The position numbers and the translations under genes were made by a program. The notes beneath the pieces were generated by a model. It was not told where the DNA came from and did not search any database. It was given only the letters and a program-made list of their open reading frames with translations. Positions 19,729-30,933 of a stretch of 64,000 nt of DNA are shown piece after piece. Source of the stretch: Halanaerobiales bacterium. GTDB lineage: Bacteria > Bacillota > Halanaerobiia > Halanaerobiales > DTU029. Location: positions 1-64,000 of the forward strand of contig JARRCS010000007.1 of NCBI GenBank assembly GCA_029981855.1, in the 5' to 3' direction. Position 1 is the first letter of the stretch. Each line of letters opens with the position of its first letter.

Positions 19729-20796
19729 CTATTCTCTGGTACTGGCTTTATATAAGCGGTTCATTACTGCCGCCCCGATACCCTTCTCCGGGATAGCTTC
19801 AATCAAAATTAGATCCAGATTACTCTGGTCTAACCGGCGTAAAAGGGCAAAGAGCTTGCTGGCAATCTCCTCTGGTCTGGAGCGTGAACCCATCCTGACG
19901 ACCAGTACATTCTCCGGAAAATTGTTTAATTCCTGCAGGGTTTCCGCTGTAATTACCAGGCCAATTCTCTTGTTACTATATTCTTCTGCCATCTCTGCAA
20001 TTTTATCCCGTTCCTTCTCCTCCAGCAATATTAAGGGAGTTCGGGGGGAATAATGCCGGTATTTCATTCCGGGTGATGGAGGTACACCTTCCGCCACCTC
20101 TTGACCCCCGGCTACCCGTACCTCAAACCCCAAGGTCTCTTCAATCTCTTCCCTACTGACCCCACCAGGCCGTAAAATAACCGGAATATCATTCCTGACG
20201 TCAACTACCGTAGACTCAACACCAACCCGGGCAGGGCCTCCATCAATAATCAAGGGTATTTTACCTTTAAGATCATTTAAGACATGTTCAGCCAGGGTGG
20301 GACTCGGAGCCCCGGATAGATTGGCACTGGGAGCAGCTATCGGCAGGGAGCTTGCTTCAATCAGGGCCCTGGCAACAGGGTGGGAGGGCATCCTGATGGC
20401 CACACTCGTCAGTCCAGCGGTGGTGGTAACAGAAATTAGTTCGCTCTTATTGAGGATTATGGTCAGAGGACCGGGCCAGAAAGCCTCAATCAATCTTCTT
20501 CCGGCCGGGGTTAGTCCGCCCTCGATTACCTGTTCCAGCTGGTTCTTAGTAGCAATATGTACGATCAGAGGGTTGTCCTGCGGCCTACCCTTGGCTTTAA
20601 AGATCTTTCCTACAGCCTTACTGCTGGTAGCATCAGCCCCCAGACCATAGACCGTCTCCGTAGGGAAGGCTACTACCTCCCCCTGTCTCAACAGCCGGGC
20701 ACCCAGCCGGATAGCCTGATGCTCTTTCAATTCCGCAAGCTTTTCTCCTTTAATCAGATCTTCATCTATTTTTTCAACCCTTGTCTGATACCGCAT
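19729..20796 (-). CDS. ywlC: Threonylcarbamoyl-AMP synthase (Sua5/YwlC type)
   Basis: A 355-residue two-domain protein. The YrdC domain (residues about 25-215) has VAFPTETVYGLGADAT, KAKGRPQDNPLIVHI and SAPSANLSGAPSPT; the C-terminal Sua5 domain follows PSPGMKYRHYSPRTPL. It makes threonylcarbamoyl-adenylate from Thr, bicarbonate and ATP for the t6A37 modification of ANN-decoding tRNAs. It lies 14 bp after prmC in the run prfA-prmC-ywlC. Confidence 0.95.
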   Translation of the reverse strand: MRYQTRVEKIDEDLIKGEKLAELKEHQAIRLGARLLRQGEVVAFPTETVYGLGADATSSKAVGKIFKAKGRPQDNPLIVHIATKNQLEQVIEGGLTPAGRRLIEAFWPGPLTIILNKSELISVTTTAGLTSVAIRMPSHPVARALIEASSLPIAAPSANLSGAPSPTLAEHVLNDLKGKIPLIIDGGPARVGVESTVVDVRNDIPVILRPGGVSREEIEETLGFEVRVAGGQEVAEGVPPSPGMKYRHYSPRTPLILLEEKERDKIAEMAEEYSNKRIGLVITAETLQELNNFPENVLVVRMGSRSRPEEIASKLFALLRRLDQSNLDLILIEAIPEKGIGAAVMNRLYKASTRE

Positions 20797-20809
20797 AAAA
20801 TCTATCCCC

Positions 20810-21697
20810 TCATCGTATGCTTAAACCTTTACCTTCGTGGTCGCTCTTTCTTCTGGCCAAGATAATACGGTCATGTCCGGTATAATCCTTTTTTACCTTA
20901 ATATCCTGCCAGGTAGTATCTAGCATTCCTTTTACTGCTTCAGCCTGATCAAAACCTATCTCCAGAGCCAGCAGACCCCCGGGCTTTAAGACCTTTCCAG
21001 CTTGAGGTATAATTCTTTGAAAAAAATCAAGTCCCTCAGGCCCTCCATAGAGGGCTTCTCCAGGTTCCTGCTTAACCTCAGGTGGAAGCTGTTCCATCCC
21101 CTCTTTACTAATATAAGGGGGGTTGGAGACAACAATATCAACATTATGCTTCCTCATCCTTAAAAGGGGCTCAAGTAAATCCCCCCTAATCACCTTTACC
21201 CGGTCGGTTAACCCATGATTCCGAATATTCAGCCGGGCCACCTGGAGGGCCTCTTCTGAAATATCGATCCCGAGAACCCTGGCCTCCGGCAGGTAATGGG
21301 CTAAACTGACCGCAATGGCACCGCTACCGGTACCTAGATCAACAATATTTGGTTCCGCCAGATTAATTCTCCGACAATTATTGATCACCTCTTCCACCAG
21401 GAGCTCCGTCTCGGGTCTGGGAATTAAGACATGCTGATTAACCTTAAAATCGAGGGACATAAATTCCTTATGCCCGGTTAGATAGGCAACGGGAACCCGC
21501 CGGGCCCTCTGGCGAACAATCTCGCGAAAGGATTCAATCTCCTGCTCCTTTAGAGGAAGGTCAAAATTTACATAGAGCTGAATCCTCTCCATACCTAAAA
21601 GCTCGGCCAGAAGGACCTCGGCATCGAGCCGCGGCTCGGGGATATTGTGTTTTTGAAAAAAATCCACCGTAGCTGTCAGTACCTCTTTAACATTCAT
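20810..21697 (-). CDS. prmC: Peptide chain release factor N5-glutamine methyltransferase
   Basis: A 295-residue methyltransferase with SAM motif I VDLGTGSGAIAVSLA (near residue 117), the NPPY catalytic motif (VVSNPPYIS) and the PrmC N-terminal helical domain with RRARRVPVAYLTGHKEF. It methylates the Gln of the GGQ loop in RF1/RF2. It sits after prfA, its target, with a dispersed repeat filling the gap. Confidence 0.95.
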   Translation of the reverse strand: MNVKEVLTATVDFFQKHNIPEPRLDAEVLLAELLGMERIQLYVNFDLPLKEQEIESFREIVRQRARRVPVAYLTGHKEFMSLDFKVNQHVLIPRPETELLVEEVINNCRRINLAEPNIVDLGTGSGAIAVSLAHYLPEARVLGIDISEEALQVARLNIRNHGLTDRVKVIRGDLLEPLLRMRKHNVDIVVSNPPYISKEGMEQLPPEVKQEPGEALYGGPEGLDFFQRIIPQAGKVLKPGGLLALEIGFDQAEAVKGMLDTTWQDIKVKKDYTGHDRIILARRKSDHEGKGLSIR

Positions 21698-21749
21698 AAA
21701 TTAATGCCTCACTATAGTTCGTATAACTGCAAATAGATGTTGAAGAGAG
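21698..21749 (-). repeat. Dispersed intergenic repeat, copy E
   Basis: AAATTAATGCCTCACTATAG TTCGTATAACTGCAAATAGA TGTTGAAGAGA, nearly the same as copies at 26.0 and 31.4 kb. It fills the prfA-prmC gap exactly and reaches into the end of prfA. Confidence 0.75.
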
Positions 21750-22823
21750 TCATACCTTCTGCATCCTCTTTAAGGTATCTTCCTTAATTAATTCTTCGAT
21801 TACGATATCCAGATCCCCGTCAAGGATCTGATCCAGCTTGTGAACGGTAAAATTGATCCGGTGGTCACTTACCCTACCCTGAGGAAAGTTATAGGTGCGG
21901 ATCTTCTCACTCCGGTCCCCGGTTCCTACCTGGCTCTTACGGGTCTCATCGATCTCGGCCTGTCTTTCCCTTTCATACATCTCCTTTAGCCTGGCCCGTA
22001 GAATGCGCATAGCCTTAGCCTTATTTTTGTGCTGGGATTTTTCATCCTGGCAGGAAACGACAAGACCTGTAGGTATATGGGTGATTCTAACCGCTGAATC
22101 GGTGGTATTGACACTCTGCCCGCCCGGGCCGCTGGAGCGGTAAACATCTATTCTCAATTCATTGGGATCTATCTCTAGTTCCACCTCTTCTGCCTCAGGT
22201 AAAACGGCTACGGTAGCGGTTGAGGTATGGATCCTCCCGCTCGACTCGGTGGTAGGAACTCTCTGTACCCGGTGAACTCCACTCTCATACTTCAATTTAC
22301 TGAAGACATCATCGCCCTCAACGGTAAAGATAATCTCCTTAAAGCCGCCGATCCCTGAGCTGTTAGCACTCATAACCTCAGTCTTCCAGCCCTTGCTCTC
22401 TGCATAACGGGTATACATCCGGTAAAGGTCGGCAGCAAAAAGACCGGCTTCATCACCACCGGCTCCTGCTCTAATTTCAACGATTACATTTTTCTCATCA
22501 TTCGGATCCTCGGGCAGAAGCATTACCGGCAGCACCTCTTCCAGGCGCTCCCTTTGAGGTTCAAGTTCCTCAAGCTCCATCTTGGCCAGTTCCTTGACCT
22601 CCTGATCCTCATTACCGGCCAGGACGGCTCTGGCCTCTTCAATTCCGCTCAAAACCCGCTTATACTCTTCATATTTATCAACAATTTCTTTTAATTTAGC
22701 GTGTTTTTTTAAGAGTTTCTGATAACGGTCAATGTCATTAATTACCTCCGGATCACTTATCTCTCTATTTAATTCTTTATATTTACTTTCCAGATCAGCA
22801 AGTTTTTCCTTCAAATTAAACAT
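21750..22823 (-). CDS. prfA: Peptide chain release factor 1
   Basis: About 357 residues. The stop-codon reading motif PxT region is at [15 protein letters not shown], and the catalytic GGQ loop is [22 protein letters not shown]1 releases peptides at UAG and UAA. The second ATG (22823) has better spacing from GAGGAAAGGG than the first (22832). It overlaps the yqhQ-like gene by a few bases and leads into prmC, which modifies its Gln. Confidence 0.96.
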   Translation of the reverse strand: MFNLKEKLADLESKYKELNREISDPEVINDIDRYQKLLKKHAKLKEIVDKYEEYKRVLSGIEEARAVLAGNEDQEVKELAKMELEELEPQRERLEEVLPVMLLPEDPNDEKNVIVEIRAGAGGDEAGLFAADLYRMYTRYAESKGWKTEVMSANSSGIGGFKEIIFTVEGDDVFSKLKYESGVHRVQRVPTTESSGRIHTSTATVAVLPEAEEVELEIDPNELRIDVYRSSGPGGQSVNTTDSAVRITHIPTGLVVSCQDEKSQHKNKAKAMRILRARLKEMYERERQAEIDETRKSQVGTGDRSEKIRTYNFPQGRVSDHRINFTVHKLDQILDGDLDIVIEELIKEDTLKRMQKV

Positions 22824-23700
22824 CAAGCTCATCCCTTTCCTCTTCCGGTAGCACCGCCTTTAAAGCAGTAATAGCTACCTCTAACATAGAATCATCGGGC
22901 TCATTAGTGGTTAATTTCTGTAACCAGAGACCCGGTGTGGCAATGATTCTAATTATCGGATTAACCCTTTCCCCTCCGGCCAGTTTGATCACCTCATAGG
23001 ATGTTCCGGCAATCACGGGCAATAATAGTATATGATATAAAATCCTTTCTAATAAAGGGGGTCTGCCGAAGAAGGAAAAGAAAAAGATACTTAAGAGTAT
23101 AACGATAAAGATAAAGTTAGTACCACACCTGGGATGCAGGGTAGTAAAATTACGGGCATTTTCAACACTCAGAGGGAATTTTGACTCGTAATTATGAATT
23201 ACCTTGTGTTCTGCCCCGTGGTACATAAAAACCCTCTTGATATCCTTCAGACGCGAGATGACAAATAAATATGCTAAAAAGGCTGTAATTTTTATTATGC
23301 CCTCAATTAAATTTAATATAATATTAAGGTTAATAAAGGATTGGATCAGTGCTACAATTCCAGCGGGAAGGGCTACAAAGAGTAAAATAGCCAGCCCGAA
23401 GGAGATAAGAATACTGATAAACATCTCCAGCGGGGTAATCTCTTCATCCTCTTCTTCCGCCACCTGACTGGCAGAAAAGGTGAGGGATTTAATACCGATA
23501 ATCAGGGAACTGACCAGGGCTACAACCCCCCTGATAAAGGGCCATTTGAGAAAAGGCAACTTCTCCCCCAAAGGTTTTAGCCTCATCTCCTTTAAGACTA
23601 TATTTTCGGGGGATTTTCTTACGGCAATTGCTACCTTATTCTTGCCCCGCATCATTACTCCTTCAATTACCGCCTGACCCCCGTACTGAAGCTTACTCAT
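22816..23700 (-). CDS. YqhQ-like membrane protein (DUF1385)
   Basis: About 294 residues. Conserved N terminus [26 protein letters not shown], four or so membrane helices, and the DUF1385 core [13 protein letters not shown] followed by [10 protein letters not shown], holding His and Cys residues that look like a metal site. The function is not established. Start is the ATG that overlaps the tdk stop (TAATG) with GGGGTGA upstream; an upstream GTG would lie inside tdk. It is tightly coupled to tdk and prfA. Confidence 0.88.
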   Translation of the reverse strand: MSKLQYGGQAVIEGVMMRGKNKVAIAVRKSPENIVLKEMRLKPLGEKLPFLKWPFIRGVVALVSSLIIGIKSLTFSASQVAEEEDEEITPLEMFISILISFGLAILLFVALPAGIVALIQSFINLNIILNLIEGIIKITAFLAYLFVISRLKDIKRVFMYHGAEHKVIHNYESKFPLSVENARNFTTLHPRCGTNFIFIVILLSIFFFSFFGRPPLLERILYHILLLPVIAGTSYEVIKLAGGERVNPIIRIIATPGLWLQKLTTNEPDDSMLEVAITALKAVLPEEERDELDV

Positions 23701-24296
23701 TATTTCACCCCTTTGATTACCTGATGGCACTTACGACAGCGGGCTTCATAAACCTCACTGGCCCCGACCAGAATAACGGGGTCATCATATGAGGCCGGTC
23801 TGCCATTGATTAACCGCTGGGTACGGGTGGCGGGATTACCGCAGATTACACAGATAGCGTGGAGTTTATCTACATACTCGGCCCGGGCTAAAAGCTCCGG
23901 CACCGGGCCAAAGGGCTCTCCCCTGAAATCCCGGTCCAGTCCGGCCAGAATTACCCTTATACCGTCATTTGCCATCTTTTCACATATATCTATAATTTCA
24001 TCGGAAAAAAACTGAATTTCATCAATCCCAACAACATCAATACTGTTATCAAGTCTCTTTATAATCTCTTCAGGATGGTCAACAGAAATGGCCTCAATAC
24101 TATCCCCGCTGTGGGAGACAACATCACTTTTGCTGTAACGGTCATCTATAAGTGGTTTAAAGACTTTCACCTTCTGTTTGGCAATCTTAACCCGCCTTAC
24201 CCGGCGGATTAGTTCCTCACTCTTCCCGCAATACATGGGACCGGTAATAACCTCAATCCAGCCGCTATTACTTATCTTATACATGACATAACTCAT
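23700..24296 (-). CDS. tdk: Thymidine kinase
   Basis: About 198 residues, type II thymidine kinase: P-loop [24 protein letters not shown] (Walker B-like), [15 protein letters not shown], and a zinc site of two CxxC pairs (CVICGNP and CRKCHQ). It phosphorylates thymidine. The frame stays open upstream through the rpmE region, but GGAGGAAGG before the ATG at 24296 and the family length fix the start there. It is followed, with a one-base overlap, by the yqhQ-like gene. Confidence 0.95.
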   Translation of the reverse strand: MSYVMYKISNSGWIEVITGPMYCGKSEELIRRVRRVKIAKQKVKVFKPLIDDRYSKSDVVSHSGDSIEAISVDHPEEIIKRLDNSIDVVGIDEIQFFSDEIIDICEKMANDGIRVILAGLDRDFRGEPFGPVPELLARAEYVDKLHAICVICGNPATRTQRLINGRPASYDDPVILVGASEVYEARCRKCHQVIKGVK

Positions 24297-24319
24297 CCTT
24301 CCTCCAGCAGGTCCTCTAT

Positions 24320-24350
24320 GAAAAAAGCAGAGCCTGTTTAGCCCTGCTAA
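24320..24350 (-). terminator. Terminator of rpmE
   Basis: Minus strand AGCAGGGCT AAAC AGGCTCTGCT then TTTTTT, just after the rpmE stop and before tdk. Confidence 0.7.
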
Positions 24351-24363
24351 ATGACATGGGCCT

Positions 24364-24579
24364 CTATTCCTCCGAGAGGCCGTATTTTTTATTAAATCTC
24401 TCGATCCTTCCTCCCCTAGCAGCCTGACGCTGCTTGCCAGTATAGAAAGGATGACAGTTGGAGCAAACCTCAACATGAATATTTTCCCTGGTGGATTTTG
24501 TCTTATATTCCGCTCCACAGGCACAGACAATAGTTGCCTCTTTTAGTTCTGGATGGATTTCTTTTTTCATTGGTTTCAC
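24364..24579 (-). CDS. rpmE: Ribosomal protein bL31 (zinc-binding form)
   Basis: A 71-residue protein with the bL31 pattern MKKEIHPEL, then CACG and [12 protein letters not shown]. The Cys residues mark the C+ form that stores zinc, usual when a C- paralog is used under zinc shortage. It lies between rho and tdk as in many Firmicutes. Confidence 0.96.
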   Translation of the reverse strand: MKPMKKEIHPELKEATIVCACGAEYKTKSTRENIHVEVCSNCHPFYTGKQRQAARGGRIERFNKKYGLSEE

Positions 24580-24637
24580 CTCTTTCTTCCCATTATCAAC
24601 TTCTACATTATATCATAGGAAAAATATCTATGCAACT

Positions 24638-25894
24638 TCATTTAAAGACCTTCTGCAGGCTTGCCAGTAGCTCGCGGTTATTTTTGGTATTATTAAGCTG
24701 CTTGATTAAAGACTCCATTACTTCATGAGGGTTGGAGCGGGCGATTCCCTGCCGGAAGCTCCACATAGTCTTTAACTCCTCTTCCTCTAATAATAGTTCT
24801 TCCTTTCTGGTACCGGATTTCTGAATATCTATTGCCGGAAAAATTCGCTGCTCGGCCAGGCTCCTGTCCAGATGGAGCTCCATATTGCCTGTTCCCTTGA
24901 ACTCTTCATAGATAACATCATCCATTCTACTACCGGTATCGATCAGGGCGGTTGCCAGGATAGTCAGGCTCCCACCTTCCTCAATATTCCGCCCGGCTCC
25001 AAAGAAACTTTTGGGGAAATGCATAGCTGTCGGATCGAGTCCACCGGAAAGGGTCCTACCGCTGGGAGGAATAGTAACATTGGAGGCCCTGGCTAAACGG
25101 GTTATACTATCAAGTAAGATAACCACATCATTTTTATGCTCTACCAGCCTCTTGGCCTTTTTTAAGACCAGCTCGGCAACCTGAAGATGGTTTTCCGGTG
25201 GCTCATCAAAGGTGGAACTGATTACCTCTGCATCCACAGAGCGTTTCATATCCGTCACTTCTTCAGGCCGCTCATCTATCAGGAGAATCATCAGCTTGAC
25301 CTCAGGATAATTGGTCGAGATACTGTTGGCAATCTTTTTTAGGAGAACGGTCTTCCCTGCCTTGGGCGGGGAAACGATTAAACCCCGCTGTCCCTTACCA
25401 ATTGGGGCTATCAGGTCTATTAACCGAACCGATATTTCCTCAGGGTTATGCTCTAGCTTTAATCTCTCAGTGGGGTAGAGCGGGGTCAGGTCTTCAAAAT
25501 AGGCCCTGTCCTTTGCTTTTTCCGGATCCTGAAAATTAACAGCCTCAATTCTCAATAAGGCAAAATACCGTTCCGAATCCTTGGGCTCCCTTACCTGGCC
25601 GGAAACAACATCACCGGTTCTTAAGTCAAAACGTCTGATCTGGGAAGCCGATATATAGATATCGTCCCCGGAGGGAAGATATTTTGAGGGCCTTAAAAAA
25701 CCATAGCCTTCACCGGAGACAATATCAAGCACCCCTTCGGCAAAAATATGCCCCCCCTTCTCTGTCGCCTTCTCTAAAATAGCAAAGATTAAATCCTTTT
25801 TTCGCATCTGGGTATATCCGGTTACACCCAGTTCCTTTGCTACCTTATGCAGCTCAGTAATCGTTTTTCTTTCCAGTTCACTAATATTTAACAA
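24638..25894 (-). CDS. rho: Transcription termination factor Rho
   Basis: About 418 residues: helical Rho_N domain ([18 protein letters not shown]), the RNA-binding cold-shock fold (GEGYGFLRP), and the ATPase with P-loop [20 protein letters not shown] and the Q-loop/R-loop regions. A TTG (25894) with AGAAAGGTGG upstream is the likely start; an in-frame upstream ATG adds 15 residues not typical of Rho. It forms a hexameric helicase ending untranslated transcripts. Confidence 0.95.
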   Translation of the reverse strand: MLNISELERKTITELHKVAKELGVTGYTQMRKKDLIFAILEKATEKGGHIFAEGVLDIVSGEGYGFLRPSKYLPSGDDIYISASQIRRFDLRTGDVVSGQVREPKDSERYFALLRIEAVNFQDPEKAKDRAYFEDLTPLYPTERLKLEHNPEEISVRLIDLIAPIGKGQRGLIVSPPKAGKTVLLKKIANSISTNYPEVKLMILLIDERPEEVTDMKRSVDAEVISSTFDEPPENHLQVAELVLKKAKRLVEHKNDVVILLDSITRLARASNVTIPPSGRTLSGGLDPTAMHFPKSFFGAGRNIEEGGSLTILATALIDTGSRMDDVIYEEFKGTGNMELHLDRSLAEQRIFPAIDIQKSGTRKEELLLEEEELKTMWSFRQGIARSNPHEVMESLIKQLNNTKNNRELLASLQKVFK

Positions 25895-26305
25895 ATTAAA
25901 TCCACCTTTCTCTTGGAGTCGAACCGGCCGTAACAGCACAACATAAATTTCTTTAGTGTTTTTAGAAAAGCAAATTAGCCTTCAACCATAATATTAAATT
26001 AATGCCTCTCTATTATTTGATAATAACTGCAAATAGATGTTGAAGAGATGTTTAAAAATTATTAAATACCCAGGAATTTATGTTATTAAGAAGAAAAATA
26101 ATTCCTGGACATTAGCAGAAATGGATTATATTACAAAAAATTACAATATTTTGCTAGATAGGAAAGTTAAATCAGTAGTGAAAATGTCTGAAGGGCAGGG
26201 CGAGAAGAACATTAAATCTTCTACGCTACCATTAATTGGTGAGATACTGCAGCTGGCAAAAGGAGAAGGGGTAGACCCGCGAACCAGGAATACCCCTGTA
26301 TATAG
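25895..26305. other. Intergenic region between rho and fba
   Basis: Holds repeat copy D and a doubtful plus-strand frame (26037-26309). No terminator with a good T-run was found after fba here. Confidence 0.4.
25969..26056 (-). repeat. Dispersed intergenic repeat, copy D
   Basis: AAATTAGCCTTCAACCATAA, then AATTAATGCCTCTCTATTAT and AACTGCAAATAGATGTTGAA GAGATGTTTA. Matches copies E (21.7 kb) and F (31.4 kb); its left block also resembles 45888-45922 (AAATTGGCCTTCGGCCATAA). Confidence 0.7.
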
Positions 26306-26309
26306 TTAA
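26037..26309 (+). CDS. Doubtful small ORF starting inside a repeat
   Basis: A 90-residue frame rich in Lys, opening inside repeat copy D and ending just inside fba on the other strand. No family is recognised, no good SD precedes the ATG, and the amino acid mix is typical of AT-rich non-coding DNA in the first half. The second half (GEILQLAKGEGVDPRTRN) is more protein-like. It may be spurious. Confidence 0.2.
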   Translation: MLKRCLKIIKYPGIYVIKKKNNSWTLAEMDYITKNYNILLDRKVKSVVKMSEGQGEKNIKSSTLPLIGEILQLAKGEGVDPRTRNTPVYS

Positions 26310-27163
26310 GCCTTATTTGCGCTACCCAGGACATCAATCTTCTCCATCACCTTGGCCTTGATTGCTTCCCGGCCAGGGCCACAGTATTTGCGTGGATCAT
26401 ATAATTCCTCATCACTGGCAAATAACTCTCTTACCTTAGCAGTAAAGGCCTGCTGGAAATCGGTATTAATATTAACCTTATTGATACCCAGAGAAATAGC
26501 TTTCTTGACATCTTCCAGAGGAACACCGGAAGCACCGTGTAAAACCAGTGGAATATTTAATTTTTCCTTAATAGTCTTTAGCCTCTCAAAATCTAATTCG
26601 GGGTCACCTTTATAGACACCATGAGCAGTGCCAATAGCTATAGCCAGGGCATCTACACCGGTCTTCTCAACAAATTCTACTGCCTCATCCGGGTCGGTAA
26701 AAGCAGCTTCCCTTTCATCAACAGAGATATCATCCTCAGTTCCGCCAAGCCTGCCTAGTTCTGCTTCTACACTCACCCCAACGGCATGGGCGGCCTCAAC
26801 TATCTTCCTGGTTTGCTCAATATTTTCTGCTAGAGGATAGTGAGAACCATCGAACATAACCGAAGAATATCCGTTTCTGATGCACTTCATGACTACTTCA
26901 AAACTACTGCCATGGTCAAGATGAAGAGCTACGGGAATATGAGTATTTTTAACAGCAGCCTCAACCATTCCCAGTACATAATCCATGCCGATATATTTGA
27001 TGGCACCCTCACTGGTCTGCAGGATTAATGGAGAGTTTTTCTCTTCCGCGCCCCAGATAATTCCCTGCAAAAACTCCAGATTATTAATATTAAATCCACC
27101 TACAGCATAACCCTCATCATTTGCCTTATTCAAAATCTCAGCCATTGGTACTAATTTCATCAA
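26306..27163 (-). CDS. fba: Class II fructose-bisphosphate aldolase
   Basis: A 285-residue zinc aldolase: ALHLDHGSSFE (zinc His and catalytic Asp at about residues 80-83), EAELGRLGGTED, AIAIGTAHGVY, PLVLHGASGVP and the phosphate/Schiff-free site INKVNINTDFQ. It splits fructose 1,6-bisphosphate in glycolysis and runs in reverse in gluconeogenesis. A close relative, tagatose-bisphosphate aldolase, cannot be fully excluded but the overall pattern fits Fba. Confidence 0.93.
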   Translation of the reverse strand: MMKLVPMAEILNKANDEGYAVGGFNINNLEFLQGIIWGAEEKNSPLILQTSEGAIKYIGMDYVLGMVEAAVKNTHIPVALHLDHGSSFEVVMKCIRNGYSSVMFDGSHYPLAENIEQTRKIVEAAHAVGVSVEAELGRLGGTEDDISVDEREAAFTDPDEAVEFVEKTGVDALAIAIGTAHGVYKGDPELDFERLKTIKEKLNIPLVLHGASGVPLEDVKKAISLGINKVNINTDFQQAFTAKVRELFASDEELYDPRKYCGPGREAIKAKVMEKIDVLGSANKA

Positions 27164-27191
27164 AAAACTCCCCCTTATAAGTTTATTAAGT

Positions 27192-27836
27192 TCACCTGTG
27201 GGTCTTGGAATTCTTTGATTTACCGGTTGCCAGTTTAATTACTACCTCACCCTGGCTTTTTAACCTGTCCAGATCAAATTTAGATGATGCAGGTATCTGC
27301 ATGGCCGAATTACAGTTATTACATGACAGCTCCAGTTTATCGGAAAAGAGTTCTATATTAATATCCTGACTCCCGCATTCACAAAAAAGCCCACCTGTTG
27401 CAGCAATATCATGCAGATAATCGAGGGTCTCCAGCATAATCTCAGGGTCAGCAAAATCATCGAATCCCAATTCATTAGCCATGGAGTTTAATTCCTCCTG
27501 CTGGCGCTTAAGTTCTGCCCTGATTAATCTATAGGAACCGTAATAACCTAAATTTAGTTCGGTATCAAGGCAGACCAGTGAATTAAGGCGGTTCTTTGAC
27601 CAGAATATACTTTTCGGCAGAATAATACTATGTTCATGATCACAGATTATACAGTAATAATGGATCGAAATATAGTTTGCTCCCTTTCTGCTGATAGATG
27701 CCTTATGACTGCCGCATTCACAATAAATATCCTGTGTTCTATTACCGGCAAGCTGAAAGATATTTAAATGTTGAACATCCAGGCGCCCGCAGGCAGGACA
27801 GCGCATAGCAAAAACAGTAGTTCGCTCAATAACCAT
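27192..27836 (-). CDS. Conserved-looking protein with multiple zinc-ribbon Cys pairs
   Basis: A 214-residue soluble protein of unknown function. Cys pairs occur as RCPACG (residues about 12-17), YCECGS, YCIICDHEH, FCECGS and SCNNCNS, forming at least two likely zinc-ribbon units, N- and C-terminal, around a helical middle (AELKRQQEELNSMANELGF). It lies 28 bp upstream of fba on the same strand and may be co-transcribed. GAGGAGGTGAGG is about 35 bases before the ATG, with a small ACCTG/CAGGT hairpin between, which could bring the site closer. No domain name can be given. Confidence 0.75.
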   Translation of the reverse strand: MVIERTTVFAMRCPACGRLDVQHLNIFQLAGNRTQDIYCECGSHKASISRKGANYISIHYYCIICDHEHSIILPKSIFWSKNRLNSLVCLDTELNLGYYGSYRLIRAELKRQQEELNSMANELGFDDFADPEIMLETLDYLHDIAATGGLFCECGSQDINIELFSDKLELSCNNCNSAMQIPASSKFDLDRLKSQGEVVIKLATGKSKNSKTHR

Positions 27837-27944
27837 GACTAATAAACCTGATTAAATTAACCAGGTCCTCACCTCCTCAACCTAACTATTCTCCATAATA
27901 TTAAAAAATCCTGCTTTTATTGAGAAATATTTTTCATAGAAAAA

Positions 27945-27994
27945 CCCCCCCGCCCCAAGGCTTAATACCATTATTACCTGAGCAAGAGGGTTTT
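27945..27994 (-). terminator. Terminator of the spo0E-like/HAD unit
   Basis: Minus strand CCCTCTTGCTC pairs, with several G-U pairs, to GGGGCGGGGGGG and TTTTT follows, 20 bp past the HAD gene stop. Confidence 0.55.
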
Positions 27995-28012
27995 ATACAA
28001 ATTTAAACTAGC

Positions 28013-28723
28013 CTAAAATATTTCTTTAAGATATAATTCCAGTTCATTCAAGGTTCCCCGCCAGTCGGGTATAAAACTCTCCCTATGACGGTCGATCAGA
28101 TGGTCTTCAACCAGGTAAGTAGCCATACCTAATTTCCCGGCTACCATATCCTCCTGCATATCATTCCCGACCATAATACATCTCTCCGGTTTTAAATCTA
28201 ATTTATCCATGATCTCTCGGAAGAACCCCGGATTAGGTTTACAGTAATGCATATTTTCATAATGGGTAATCAAGACAAAATCATCAGGATCGAGCCTTCC
28301 CCAGCTTATTCTCTCAGTAATCGCCTCAAGGGGAAAAACAGGATTGGTTGCTATTATCAGTTGATAGCCCTTCTTTTTAAGAAAATCAATAATCCTGGCA
28401 GGGGTGGTGTCAATAACCAGGCCCTTTCTTAATAGGGGGAATTTCTCCTCATAAAAACGATCAAAACGCCTCATCAGGGCTTCCCTGTCATCTACCTTAA
28501 TCAAAGAAAAAAAGGAGTCCATAAATACCTCCCTGTTTAACCTCTCCCCCTGATTATCTATCATATCAGATGTAGCCTTCAATAAAACCTCGATAAATCT
28601 ATCGGGTTCAGCTATATCGGTAAACTCCCCAGTTAGAGACTTAAAATATCTATGTAAAAATTCGTCGAAGTCAATGGGAAGTAATGTCCCGTCAAGGTCA
28701 AAAAGAATGGTATCCCTCTCCAT
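28013..28723 (-). CDS. HAD-superfamily hydrolase
   Basis: About 236 residues with motif I FDLDGTLLP (DxD nucleophile/acid), motif II around LIIATNP (Thr), motif III Lys in CKPNPGFF and motif IV MVGNDMQEDMVAGK. It is a phosphatase of the HAD subfamily with an alpha-helical cap; substrate unknown. The ATG at 28723 has AAAGGAGTGGG upstream; an earlier frame opening at 28774 would overlap the spo0E-like gene. It follows that gene by 16 bp and probably shares its transcript. Confidence 0.88.
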   Translation of the reverse strand: MERDTILFDLDGTLLPIDFDEFLHRYFKSLTGEFTDIAEPDRFIEVLLKATSDMIDNQGERLNREVFMDSFFSLIKVDDREALMRRFDRFYEEKFPLLRKGLVIDTTPARIIDFLKKKGYQLIIATNPVFPLEAITERISWGRLDPDDFVLITHYENMHYCKPNPGFFREIMDKLDLKPERCIMVGNDMQEDMVAGKLGMATYLVEDHLIDRHRESFIPDWRGTLNELELYLKEIF

Positions 28724-28739
28724 TATATGTCCCACTCCT

Positions 28740-28907
28740 TTAGATATTCTGGACGGCCTTTTCCATATATTCAATAATTTTTTTGTCCAGTTCCCTGCTT
28801 AGATTATAAACCTCCTTATCCCTAAAGTTCATCCTTTCTTTATACTTTTCTACTAAACTTTGCCTCATGGACTCTAAATCACCACTTATTTTTGCCTCTT
28901 CACTCAA
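28740..28907 (-). CDS. Spo0E-like aspartyl-phosphate phosphatase
   Basis: A short protein of about 55 residues. The C-terminal part MRQSLVEKYKER...EVYNLSRELDKKI follows the Spo0E-family helical hairpin, whose motif is SQELDKLI (here SRELDKKI) and whose Asp is needed to dephosphorylate Spo0A~P. A TTG (28907) with GGTGAT upstream gives the family-size product; the frame is open further up through an AT-rich leader that is unlikely to be translated. Such proteins delay sporulation. It is first in a unit with the HAD gene. Confidence 0.75.
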   Translation of the reverse strand: MSEEAKISGDLESMRQSLVEKYKERMNFRDKEVYNLSRELDKKIIEYMEKAVQNI

Positions 28908-29084
28908 TTTTATCACCAACTTTAAGTAATTTAAATTTAAATTTAAATATATTGTAGCATATTTAAATATATTATACATTCTTTTCCAAATTACTTCAAG
29001 CTAAATATTTAAAATCTGTCTAATAGATCACTTTAAAACCGATAAATCAGGTAAATTTAAAAAATGCTCATAATTTGATGTAAA

Positions 29085-30713
<1,629 letters not shown>

Positions 30714-30740
30714 TTAGAGCAAGATTAAAAGTATCTATTT

Positions 30741-30899
30741 TCACAGCAAATATTTGATTAAACTAAAGCCCAGAAATATTCCGATAATACCAGCTACACC
30801 GGCAGGGGCAGATGGTGCAGGAATCGGAAGTTTAAACAGGGAGAAGAGAGCACCTACCATAAATCCTGTTGCTAATGATAGTAAAACTTCCCGGAACAT
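30741..30899 (-). CDS. XapX-domain small membrane protein
   Basis: A 52-residue protein with two hydrophobic segments around the motif FKLPIPAPSAPAGVAGIIGI, the XapX (DUF1427) signature with its Pro-rich turn. The ATG at 30897-30899 has AAGGGGTG about ten bases upstream. XapX proteins are tiny membrane proteins of unknown function. It lies between a DUF1934 gene and pyrG, all on the minus strand. Confidence 0.8.
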   Translation of the reverse strand: MFREVLLSLATGFMVGALFSLFKLPIPAPSAPAGVAGIIGIFLGFSLIKYLL

Positions 30900-30933
30900 A
30901 ATTCAGTACACCCCTTCAAAAACAAAATAGCTT

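Noticed and set aside
23700-24530. Long N-terminal extension of thymidine kinase
   Set aside because: The extra 78 residues overlap rpmE in another frame and cross its terminator; a perfect SD marks the start at 24296.
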